A DNA stretch of 62,345 bases, taken from positions 1 through 62,345 of IMG/VR virus record IMGVR_UViG_3300046003_004948; one strand, given 5' to 3'. The DNA is from a virus. Shown piece by piece: positions 16,024-23,630 of this stretch (positions are counted from its first letter, which is position 1; the number at the start of each line of letters is the position of its first letter). The notes under the pieces are model-generated. The model had not been told where the DNA came from and did no database searches. It worked only from the letters and a program-made list of their open reading frames with translations. A program made the position numbers and the translations under genes.

Positions 16024-17036
16024 GTGAACCAAAGAATTCGTTATCCGCTAGTCGCATCAAAACTCTCCAGTCTTGTAGCTGGATGTATTATGCGAAGTAT
16101 GTTATTGGCATACCCGACAAATCAAACGATGGCGCAAATCGCGGCACGATCTGCCACTTAATCTTTGAAGTTCTTGGCGAGCCTCGTAGAAAAAAAATCT
16201 ACGACAAAATCATTAAAAAACAAGATGTCTTTTCGGTGAAGTCTATCGAGAAACTAATTTTCAAACACGCTAAACGTCTTGGGGTAAATGATGATGATAA
16301 CATCGAGTTGATTAAAAAAATGACACTCAATGGACTGATGTATGACTTCTTCGGTCTATCTGCTGGAAAACCAGCTCTAGCCGTGTCGGAACAAGATTTC
16401 GATATTGTCGTTAATGACGGAAAATTCAAATACAAAATCAAAGGATTCATCGACAAACTATTTCTCTACAAGAAGCAGAAGTTTGCACTAATTCGAGATT
16501 TTAAAACTAGCCGCGAAACTTTCAAAGGCAAAGAAGTTAAAGACAATTTACAAGACTACATGTATAGTCTTGCAGTAAAACACTTGTTCCCCGAATATTC
16601 GGATAGAGCAAGCGAGTTTCTATTTTTGAAGTTTGAATTAGACGATTCAAAGAACTCTGGCATCATTCGCATGGCTCCAATCACCGATGATGACTTAGAA
16701 GGCTTTGAGCATCAACTAACAGCGATTCAAGAATACCTCGACAATTTCTCCGAAGAAGATGCTTATTCTAACTTTGCATCTAAGCAGCCGTTCCCGAAAG
16801 ATAAAACTTTTAGTGGACCACTACAATGTGGATTCGCCAAATATCCAGGACAGCTAAAGATTGATGGAACTCCTATGTGGGCATGTTCCTGTAAATGGGC
16901 TTTCGATTATTTCTCCACTGTAGATGAAAACGGAAAGCAATTAAAATCATATTTTAATGAATCAGATATTCCAGAAGGACAAAAATACGAGAAGCGTAGC
17001 TATGGCGGATGTCCTACACATCAAAAAAAGTCTTGA
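16020..17036 (+). CDS. RecB/Cas4-like PD-(D/E)XK nuclease with probable Fe-S cluster
   Basis: 338 aa. The fold has the order LSASRIKTLQSCSWMYYAKY (first Cys), GTICHLIFE (the His of the family), IKGFIDKLFLYKKQ with LIRDFKTS (catalytic Asp, Asp and Lys), then QDYMYSLAV (the Q-x-x-x-Y motif). The C-terminal region supplies further cysteines in WACSCKW and GGCPTH, matching the one-plus-three Cys arrangement of Cas4/AddB nucleases that hold a 4Fe-4S cluster. It probably resects DNA ends for recombination. It overlaps the primase by 4 bp (ATGA). Confidence 0.8.
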   Translation: MSEPKNSLSASRIKTLQSCSWMYYAKYVIGIPDKSNDGANRGTICHLIFEVLGEPRRKKIYDKIIKKQDVFSVKSIEKLIFKHAKRLGVNDDDNIELIKKMTLNGLMYDFFGLSAGKPALAVSEQDFDIVVNDGKFKYKIKGFIDKLFLYKKQKFALIRDFKTSRETFKGKEVKDNLQDYMYSLAVKHLFPEYSDRASEFLFLKFELDDSKNSGIIRMAPITDDDLEGFEHQLTAIQEYLDNFSEEDAYSNFASKQPFPKDKTFSGPLQCGFAKYPGQLKIDGTPMWACSCKWAFDYFSTVDENGKQLKSYFNESDIPEGQKYEKRSYGGCPTHQKKS

Positions 17037-17061
17037 CATCGTGAAGGGGATGTATTATTCT
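17033..17061 (+). promoter_or_regulatory. Promoter for the split DNA polymerase III genes
   Basis: TTGACA (17033-17038), 17-bp spacer, TATTCT (17056-17061). The ATG at 17069 starts 13 nt after the first -10 base, the same leaderless geometry as other promoters of this window. The -35 overlaps the end of the nuclease gene. Confidence 0.6.
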
Positions 17062-17068
17062 CTTCTTG

Positions 17069-17836
17069 ATGATTCCTATATTTACATCTCACTTCTCGAT
17101 AGGCAAGTCGATTCTCACGCTACAGCACCCCGACAAAGAAACTTCGGATGGTTCTGACAGCATCTTTTCAATCGCTAAAGAAAGCGGTTTGAAGAACCTT
17201 TTCTTGGTTGAGGAATCAATGACTGGATTCTTCGAAGCCTTTAGAATTTCTAAAGAGCTAGGCATTCAATTACACTTCGGCTACAAATTCGTATGCTGCA
17301 ACTCTGATGCCAATACCAAGTCTAATCATAAGCTTATTGCCTTTGCAAAAAATGACGCTGGTTGCAAAGCTTTGAATCAATTGTATTCTTTTATCAATAC
17401 AAGTCAAAAAGGTGCTATCTCTAATGACGATCTGATCTCTCACTGGAGCGACGATCTGATGTTAGCTGTTCCTTTTTATGACTCATTTATTTTTAATAAT
17501 CAAATGATTATGGGCAATTGCATTCCAAATATCGCACCGCTCAATCCAGTATTTTTCATCGAGTCTAATGGACTTCCATTTGATGAACTAATCAAGAAAG
17601 CTGTGCATCGTTATGCGCGAGATACCATGCCAAATGCATCAATTCAATTAGTGCAATCTATTTTTTATAAGCACAAATCTGACTGCGATGCCTTTCAGAC
17701 ATACAAGATTCTCAGTGACCGCAAATTTGGCAAGCAAGCGACACTCTCTTGCCCCAACTTAGAACACTTTGGCAGCGATGAATTTTGCTGGGAACAATAC
17801 GAACAAAAACTTAAAACAATAATGAACCAACCATGA
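17069..17836 (+). CDS. Free-standing PHP-domain protein of DNA polymerase III type, metal ligands mostly lost
   Basis: 255 aa from ATG 17069 (TTG 17066 precedes it in frame). MIPIFTSHFSIGKSILTL aligns with the DnaE PHP start 'FvHLH.hSh.Sl.dg.....l', and SMTGFFEAFRISKELGIQ plus LHFGYKFVC align with 'n.~Ga~~Fy.~ak~~GIkpI.G~E'. The canonical H-x-H/D and D-H metal ligands are replaced (SHFS, VEES), so metal-dependent activity is doubtful. It is encoded directly upstream of the exonuclease and polymerase genes, overlapping the former by 4 bp. This order mimics one polymerase polypeptide cut into pieces. A structural role holding exonuclease and polymerase together is the likeliest reading. Confidence 0.7.
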   Translation: MIPIFTSHFSIGKSILTLQHPDKETSDGSDSIFSIAKESGLKNLFLVEESMTGFFEAFRISKELGIQLHFGYKFVCCNSDANTKSNHKLIAFAKNDAGCKALNQLYSFINTSQKGAISNDDLISHWSDDLMLAVPFYDSFIFNNQMIMGNCIPNIAPLNPVFFIESNGLPFDELIKKAVHRYARDTMPNASIQLVQSIFYKHKSDCDAFQTYKILSDRKFGKQATLSCPNLEHFGSDEFCWEQYEQKLKTIMNQP

Positions 17837-18462
17837 ACGACCTACTTAGATTCAAAAAAGATCAAAGCTACATAGTTTTAGATACAGAGACAGAGGGACT
17901 CAACCTCGTTTCTTCCAGACCGTGGCAAGCTTCATGGACTATTTGCCGTGGCAATACAATCGTTTCCAAGCATGATCACTTTATTCGCTGGGACAGTATA
18001 AATGTATCTCCCGATGCTGCCAGAATTACAGGCTTTGACAAAGACCACTATTATTCAAAAGCTGAACATCCTATTCAGGTATTCGAAAAACTTTCCAAGT
18101 ATCTTTATGATCCATCGTTTTTAGTTATTGGGCAGAACTTTCTTGGCTTCGATGTTTATATGATCAACGTCTGGCGCAAAATGATCGGCATGGATAGCGA
18201 TCACTCTTATGTCAAAAGAGTCATTGACACAAAATCAATATCCACTGCCATATTCAAGAACATCTTGCCCGACAAAGAAAATTTCTTATCATGGCAATAT
18301 AAGATGTTGCATATTCGCGAAAAGGGTTTAAAAACCAGTCAAGCATTCATGCTTAAATACTACGACATTCCTCATGACCCTAAAAAACTTCACGATAGCC
18401 TCTACGATGTAGAGATGACATTCGAAATCTTCAAAAAACAAATTTTTAACATTGATCTATGA
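17833..18462 (+). CDS. DnaQ-like 3'-5' proofreading exonuclease
   Basis: 209 aa DEDD exonuclease. Exo I is YIVLDTETEGLNL (D-x-E), Exo II is IGQNFLGFDVYM ('N..fD'), and Exo III is LHDSLYDVEMT ('H.a..D'), giving the DEDDh class. DAARITGFDKDHY matches the 'i.GI......' segment that follows Exo I. It should remove misincorporated nucleotides for the polymerase encoded by the next gene, with which it overlaps by 4 bp (ATGA). It lacks a recognisable clamp-binding QL.LF motif and any fused UvrC or helicase domain. Confidence 0.9.
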   Translation: MNDLLRFKKDQSYIVLDTETEGLNLVSSRPWQASWTICRGNTIVSKHDHFIRWDSINVSPDAARITGFDKDHYYSKAEHPIQVFEKLSKYLYDPSFLVIGQNFLGFDVYMINVWRKMIGMDSDHSYVKRVIDTKSISTAIFKNILPDKENFLSWQYKMLHIREKGLKTSQAFMLKYYDIPHDPKKLHDSLYDVEMTFEIFKKQIFNIDL

Positions 18463-21017
18463 TTGAACAATTCTCACATTACGAATCCCCATTTCCAGCA
18501 GGGGTAAAACTTCCTAAAATCCAAATCGAACAGCGCTACTATCAAGAGCTGGGAATTCCCGATAGCATTTCTAACTTTGAATTCTTACGCCGCATTTGTT
18601 TTGAAGGTGTGAAAAAACGAGGCATTCTTGAATTTCCAAACAAAGAAAAATACTTTGAGCGTCTCAAGATGGAATTGTCTGTCTTTGAAGATTTGGGCTT
18701 TATTGATTATGTTTTGTTGAATTGGGACATTATTAATTTCTGTCACGAAACAGGCATTCCTACAGGTGCGGGTCGTGGCTCAGCTCCTGGAAGTTTGGTG
18801 TTGTATGCAATTGGCGTAACTAACATTGACCCAATCAAACATGATCTATTCTTCGAGCGATTTGTTTCCAAAAGCCGTGCGCGAAAAATCGAACACAACG
18901 GCGAAATATTTTTGGATGGCTCGCTACTATGCGATGTTGACAACGACATTAGCTACGATAGACGACAAGAAGTGCTAGATTATATTAATAAAAAATACGC
19001 TGGCAGAACTTCCAAGATTCTAACTCTCAACACTCTAAGCAGCAAACTATGCATTAAAGAGTGCGGCAAGATTGTTGGCGAGATGTCAGAGTCGGAAGTT
19101 AATATAATTAGTGATTCAATCCCCAAAAAGTTTGGCAAGGTAGCGAAGCTTGGCGTAGCGTATGAAGAAAGTGAAGTCTTCAAAGAATTCGCCAACAAGA
19201 ACAAACGTATTTATCGCATCTCCAAAAAGATCGAAGGTCTTAACAAGAATGTCGGCGTTCATCCATCTGGTATTGCTATTAGCTACTATCCACTAGAAGA
19301 GATTATGCCTGTGCAGAATACTGGTGAAGAAGCATTAGTTTCGGGGTATGATATGAACAATGTGGCAGAGCTGATGGTCAAGTTCGATATTCTTGGGCTG
19401 CGCACACTGTCGGTAGTTAATGACGTTTGCCAACAGATTGGCATCAAAGCTCACGACATTGATGTAGAGCATCCTTCTATTTACGCAGCATTGCAAACAC
19501 TGCAAGCTCCTAAAGGTCTGTTCCAGATTGAAGCTGATACCAACTTCAAAGTCGCACAGAAAGTCGCGCCACGCAACCTAGAGCAGCTTTCTGCGGTAGT
19601 TGCTATCGCAAGACCTGGAGCATTAGACTTCCTCGACAAGTATGCAGAATATGTAAGAACAGGCGAGTCTCAATCTATCCATCCGTTCTTCGATGATGTT
19701 CTCTCATACACTGGCAACATTCCTTTGTTTCAAGAACAGTTGATGAAGATGGCAGTAAAGGTCGGATTTAATCTTGATGAATCAGAACAATTGCGTCGAA
19801 TTGTTGGCAAGAAAAAAGTCGATAAAATGGCGGAGTGGAAAGATAAAATCGCTCAAAAAATCCAAGAGAACGGTCTTGATCCTATCATTGGAGATATTCT
19901 GTGGAAGGTTGCCGAAGACTCTGCAAATTACTCGTTCAACAAGTCGCACTCTATGGCTTATGCCTACCTTGCAGCTACGACTGTGTATCTCAAATTCAAC
20001 TATCCTCAACAGTTCTTCTTGAGCCTTTTGAAGTTTGCGCAATTCGAGCCAAGTCCTCATGAAGAAATCCTAAAGATTTCCCAAGAGCTTTCGTCATTTG
20101 GCATTGAGCTTTTGCCTCCTAGTCTTACCAAATCTGAAATCGACTTCTCGATTGAAGGTAAAGATATTCGCTACGGCTTGAATACGATCAAAGGCGTTTC
20201 TACAAAGTCCCTAGAAGCATTGCTAGAGTTTCGTCAAGGAGAATTCGAAAACAAATATGAGGTGTTTATGGCGGCAAAACAAGCTGGTGTGAATATTGGC
20301 TTAATGTCTGGACTTGCTCAAGCTGGTTTACTCGATCACTTCGTTGAGAAAGATCGCTGCCGATTAGTTTTGGAAGCGCAAACATTTAATATCCTCACAG
20401 ATAGAGAGAAAAGAAACCTGATTACTTTGGGCGAAAAGTATAATTTCAATCTTTTGGAAAGCATCAGCGACTCCGTAAAAACCAAAGCAGTTGGCGATGA
20501 CAACAAAGCCATCTTTTCTGAAAAGCGTTTTGAAACATTCAAAACAAAATATCAACCCTATAGACAAATCTATGACCAAAATAAACAACATATCAAGTAT
20601 GCTAACTGGTTCTTTGAGAGCAAGCTTCTTGGTTACAGCTATTCACAAAACATTCGCGAAGTCTTCAAAGAAGCTAGTCAGTCTCATTTTGTTTCTTCGC
20701 ATGATTTATCTTCAGTCAGTAACAATACCACCGTATGTTCTGTCGGGTTTGTCGTGGATTCCATTTCTAGGACTAGCGCCAATGGAAACAAATATGCTCG
20801 CATTGACATTGCTGATGAGCGTGGTAACATTTCAATGCTACTTATGGACAACAGCAGAGAGCCGAAACTTACAAACTTCCTAAGTTCTGGTAAAAAGATT
20901 CCCAAAAAAGGAGAAGTGGTAATTGGTGTTGGTCAAAAAAATAACGACATTATTATGCTTGACAAGCTCGTCCTTTTAGAAGATAAAATCTACATGAAGC
21001 TCTCAGAGCTAAAATAA
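18459..21017 (+). CDS. dnaE: DNA polymerase III alpha subunit (DnaE-type) without its PHP domain
   Basis: 852 aa. The palm begins GAGRGSAPGSLVLYAIGVTN with the family 'GRGSaagSLvayaLgIT.idP' signature, and the catalytic pair is D159/D161 in LLCDVDND. The third catalytic Asp lies in MVKFDILGLRTLS, near residue 304. ARPGALDF, FQEQLMKMA and FNKSHSMAYAYLA are the fingers and tandem helix-hairpin-helix region. The C-terminus (VCSVGFVVDSISRTSANGNK...) is the OB fold. PHP and exonuclease functions are on the two preceding genes. With SSB, helicase and primase it forms a phage replisome; a sliding clamp or loader is not seen in this window. Confidence 0.95.
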   Translation: MIEQFSHYESPFPAGVKLPKIQIEQRYYQELGIPDSISNFEFLRRICFEGVKKRGILEFPNKEKYFERLKMELSVFEDLGFIDYVLLNWDIINFCHETGIPTGAGRGSAPGSLVLYAIGVTNIDPIKHDLFFERFVSKSRARKIEHNGEIFLDGSLLCDVDNDISYDRRQEVLDYINKKYAGRTSKILTLNTLSSKLCIKECGKIVGEMSESEVNIISDSIPKKFGKVAKLGVAYEESEVFKEFANKNKRIYRISKKIEGLNKNVGVHPSGIAISYYPLEEIMPVQNTGEEALVSGYDMNNVAELMVKFDILGLRTLSVVNDVCQQIGIKAHDIDVEHPSIYAALQTLQAPKGLFQIEADTNFKVAQKVAPRNLEQLSAVVAIARPGALDFLDKYAEYVRTGESQSIHPFFDDVLSYTGNIPLFQEQLMKMAVKVGFNLDESEQLRRIVGKKKVDKMAEWKDKIAQKIQENGLDPIIGDILWKVAEDSANYSFNKSHSMAYAYLAATTVYLKFNYPQQFFLSLLKFAQFEPSPHEEILKISQELSSFGIELLPPSLTKSEIDFSIEGKDIRYGLNTIKGVSTKSLEALLEFRQGEFENKYEVFMAAKQAGVNIGLMSGLAQAGLLDHFVEKDRCRLVLEAQTFNILTDREKRNLITLGEKYNFNLLESISDSVKTKAVGDDNKAIFSEKRFETFKTKYQPYRQIYDQNKQHIKYANWFFESKLLGYSYSQNIREVFKEASQSHFVSSHDLSSVSNNTTVCSVGFVVDSISRTSANGNKYARIDIADERGNISMLLMDNSREPKLTNFLSSGKKIPKKGEVVIGVGQKNNDIIMLDKLVLLEDKIYMKLSELK

Positions 21018-21019
21018 CA

Positions 21020-21026
21020 GTGTAAT
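21020..21026 (+). promoter_or_regulatory. GTGTAAT motif upstream of the Clp unfoldase
   Basis: GTGTAAT at 21020-21026. The two consecutive ATG codons at 21032 and 21035 start 11 and 14 nt after the T of TGTAAT. Other motif copies favour 13-16, pointing to the second Met as the translated start. No clear -35 is visible. Confidence 0.5.
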
Positions 21027-21031
21027 CAAAT

Positions 21032-23326
21032 ATGATGGACCTTGACAAAAAAAATTGGACATTCAGTGCTTTAGAATCTTGGATGCATGTAACTAAATTA
21101 GCAGAATCTAAGAATCATAAAATAACCAACATCTATCACCTGCTGATCTCCTTATGGGAGCATAGCAACACACCTTTTCTTGAGTTTATAGAAAGCAAAG
21201 GTTTCTCTATTAAGCCGAAAACTCTTCATACTATTGTAGAAAAATTCGCCAAGAAGAATCCTGATATGTTTTTCAGCACTGAAATGGAGTCTCTTGTCGA
21301 AAAAGAAATCCAGAATTGCATTTCAAACGCTACTATGCTCGCCATCAAGCATGAGAACATGTTCATTGGAACAGAGCATTTTATTTGGGGCGTTCTTCAA
21401 AGCTCAGAAAAGTTTTGCGATTTTCTCCTAGAGAATGGCATTGATACAGAGCATTTCAAAAACTCTATTGACGCTTTTCTTAAAAGCGATTCGATAGAAA
21501 TGATTGGCGATGATCTTGGTCTCGATCTTGACGATGAAGAAGATGCAGCTGAATCAAAACAACTAGGTCAATCGCAAATCAATAGATTTTGCATTTTGCT
21601 AAACGATGTTGTATCAAAGCCAGGTTTTGGCATCATCTCTGGTCGAGATAAAGAGATTAGCAGCCTAGAAGAAATTCTTAACTGCAAAATCAAAAGCAAT
21701 TGCGTTTTACTTGGAGAAGCTGGAACTGGAAAAACTTCTGTTGTCGAAGGCTTGGCTCAAAACATTTCTTCGCCAAAGTATAACGGACCATTAAAAAACA
21801 AAAAAATATACTCTCTTGATGTTGGATCGCTTATTGCTGGCAGCAAGTATCGTGGTCAATTTGAGATGCGTTTTAGCAAGCTAGTCGAAGAACTGAAAGC
21901 TGACGGTAACGCCATCTTGTTCATTGACGAAATTCATGGCATTATCGGCGCTGGCAGCGGCAAAGAAGGTTCTCCAGACTTTGCTAACCTAATCAAGCCA
22001 GCACTAGCTCGCGGCGAAATTAAGTGCATTGGCGCAACAACATATTCAGAATATAAAAAATACTTTGAAAAAGATGCCGCACTTACACGAAGATTCCACA
22101 TTTTAGATATTAAAGAACCTGACTTGGAACAAATGAAAGAAATTGTTCTGAAAGCAGCCCCAGCTTATGAAAAGTATCACGGCATTAAGTTCCCGAAAAA
22201 AATGTTAAAAATGTCAGTTGATATGTGCGAGACTTATTTGCCGCACAAAAAATTCATCGACAAGGCTTTTGATGTTATTGATCGCGCTTTTGCTAAAGCA
22301 AAAATTCGCATCTTCAATACCACTAATCAAACAGGTGAAGAATCAATCGCAGTTGTCACTATGGAAGACTTGCTCAAGGTTATGTCGGAACTCTCAGGCA
22401 TGAATGTAGATACACTTAGAAATAACTTGGACAAAAAATTCTCTGATCTGGCAGACAACTTCAAAAAAGAAATCTTCGGTCAAAACAAAGCAATCGAAAA
22501 AATCTACAATTGTTTGGCATGTGCAAAAGCAGGACTCAATGCCCCGAATAAACCATTGTCTAGCTTTCTGTTTGTTGGTCCGACAAGCGTTGGTAAAACT
22601 TATACTGCCAAAAAAATTGCAAAAGAATTCTTCGGCAATGACAGCAGCTATCTACAGCTTAACATGAGCGAATACCAAGAATCAGCTTCTGTGTCTCGAC
22701 TTTTGGGGGCAAGTGCAGGATATGTTGGATATGACGAAGGAGGCATTCTTACAGATTTCGTGCGCAACAATCCCAACAGTCTCATCTTGTTTGATGAAAT
22801 CGAAAAGGGTAGCTTTTCTGTGCTGAATTTGTTGCTTCAAATCCTCGATGAAGGAAAGCTTAAAGATGGATATGGGCGCAACATCGACTTCTCTCGCACG
22901 ATTGTCGTTCTTACGAGTAACATTGGCGCAGTAGAAGCAAGCAAGCCGTCAATGGGCTTTATGTCTCATGCAGAAGATGTCACCAATTCTTTCGAGTCTT
23001 CTATCAAACAGGCGCTGTCTCCAGAGATGCGCTCGCGTATTGACGAGATTATCATCTTTGAAAAAATCAATGAAGAATCTCTTTCTAAGATTTTCGATCA
23101 GTGCCTTGAAGAACTCAAAGAGAGAGCAGATAAAAAAGGAATAAAAATCAACTGCCAAATCACTCTTTCAGATTTAGTCGATGACGTAAGCAAACTACAC
23201 GCTCGCGAAATCAAAACAATCTTCAGAAACAAAGTGCAAACTTCAGTCGCGCAATTCATTGCCTCTGGTAAAAAAAGTCGCAATTTGACGATAAAAGTTC
23301 TTGACAAGTCGGTGGTAATCGCTTAG
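21032..23326 (+). CDS. ClpA/ClpC-like AAA+ unfoldase
   Basis: 764 aa. Residues 10-150 form a Clp-N domain with two repeats (WTFSALESWMHVTKLAES, FIGTEHFIWGVL). D1 has Walker A GEAGTGKTS (228-236) and Walker B LFIDEIHGIIGAG. D2 has Walker A GPTSVGKT and Walker B LILFDEIEKG, and NIGAVEASKPSMGF precedes the second arginine-finger region. The tripeptide MGF falls where ClpA has IGL and ClpX has IGF, the loop that docks ClpP. No ClpP gene is in the window and the long ClpB middle coiled coil is missing, so it may redirect host ClpP or act alone as an unfoldase. Start is 21032 or 21035. Confidence 0.9.
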   Translation: MMDLDKKNWTFSALESWMHVTKLAESKNHKITNIYHLLISLWEHSNTPFLEFIESKGFSIKPKTLHTIVEKFAKKNPDMFFSTEMESLVEKEIQNCISNATMLAIKHENMFIGTEHFIWGVLQSSEKFCDFLLENGIDTEHFKNSIDAFLKSDSIEMIGDDLGLDLDDEEDAAESKQLGQSQINRFCILLNDVVSKPGFGIISGRDKEISSLEEILNCKIKSNCVLLGEAGTGKTSVVEGLAQNISSPKYNGPLKNKKIYSLDVGSLIAGSKYRGQFEMRFSKLVEELKADGNAILFIDEIHGIIGAGSGKEGSPDFANLIKPALARGEIKCIGATTYSEYKKYFEKDAALTRRFHILDIKEPDLEQMKEIVLKAAPAYEKYHGIKFPKKMLKMSVDMCETYLPHKKFIDKAFDVIDRAFAKAKIRIFNTTNQTGEESIAVVTMEDLLKVMSELSGMNVDTLRNNLDKKFSDLADNFKKEIFGQNKAIEKIYNCLACAKAGLNAPNKPLSSFLFVGPTSVGKTYTAKKIAKEFFGNDSSYLQLNMSEYQESASVSRLLGASAGYVGYDEGGILTDFVRNNPNSLILFDEIEKGSFSVLNLLLQILDEGKLKDGYGRNIDFSRTIVVLTSNIGAVEASKPSMGFMSHAEDVTNSFESSIKQALSPEMRSRIDEIIIFEKINEESLSKIFDQCLEELKERADKKGIKINCQITLSDLVDDVSKLHAREIKTIFRNKVQTSVAQFIASGKKSRNLTIKVLDKSVVIA

Positions 23327-23329
23327 TAT
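23301..23329 (+). promoter_or_regulatory. Sigma70-type promoter for the 75-aa gene
   Basis: TTGACA (23301-23306), exactly 17 bp, TAGTAT (23324-23329). The next start codon is at 23339, 15 nt after the first -10 base, leaving at most a few nucleotides of leader. The promoter lies over the end of the Clp gene. Confidence 0.75.
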
Positions 23330-23338
23330 AACAGCGCA

Positions 23339-23566
23339 ATGAAGAACAAACAAACTAAAAAAACATCGGCAGTAGACGCAATGAAACAAGCAAAAGGTCG
23401 TTTCTTCGGTCTTTATCTCAAAAACGGAGAAGTTATCAACGCTCAGTTTCGTCGTGAAACTCCACAAAAAGTGTCGATTTATGATCGCAAAAATCGTCGT
23501 GAGCGACTGATCAATAAATCGGGAATTGATTTCGTCTTTACTAATAGCACAGGTTACGCTGCATAA
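23339..23566 (+). CDS. Hypothetical small basic protein
   Basis: 75 aa, unrecognised. A Lys-rich N-terminus is followed by a beta-rich core: GRFFGLYLKNGEVINAQFRR, then KVSIYDRKNRRERLI and SGIDFVF. The core looks like a small SH3/Sm-like barrel, and its high Arg/Lys content suggests nucleic-acid binding. It has its own strong promoter and is closed by a clear intrinsic terminator, so it forms a monocistronic unit. That is rare in this window and suggests it must be made in quantity. Confidence 0.75.
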   Translation: MKNKQTKKTSAVDAMKQAKGRFFGLYLKNGEVINAQFRRETPQKVSIYDRKNRRERLINKSGIDFVFTNSTGYAA

Positions 23567-23590
23567 GTAAGTCGAATATAAAAAACCTAA

Positions 23591-23616
23591 AACCCAGTCG
23601 AAAGGCTGGGTTTTTT
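23591..23616 (+). terminator. Intrinsic (rho-independent) terminator
   Basis: Stem AACCCAG (23591-23597) and CTGGGTT (23606-23612) around an 8-nt loop, followed by a T run to 23616. It lies 25 bp after the stop of the 75-aa gene. Confidence 0.9.
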
Positions 23617-23619
23617 CGT

Positions 23620-23625
23620 TATAAT
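23620..23625 (+). promoter_or_regulatory. TATAAT -10 element directly after the terminator
   Basis: Perfect TATAAT at 23620-23625, only 5 nt before the GTG start at 23631. No good -35 is seen 16-18 bp upstream, where the terminator stem sits. If used, the transcript would start at or within the first codon. Confidence 0.45.
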
Positions 23626-23630
23626 ACAAA

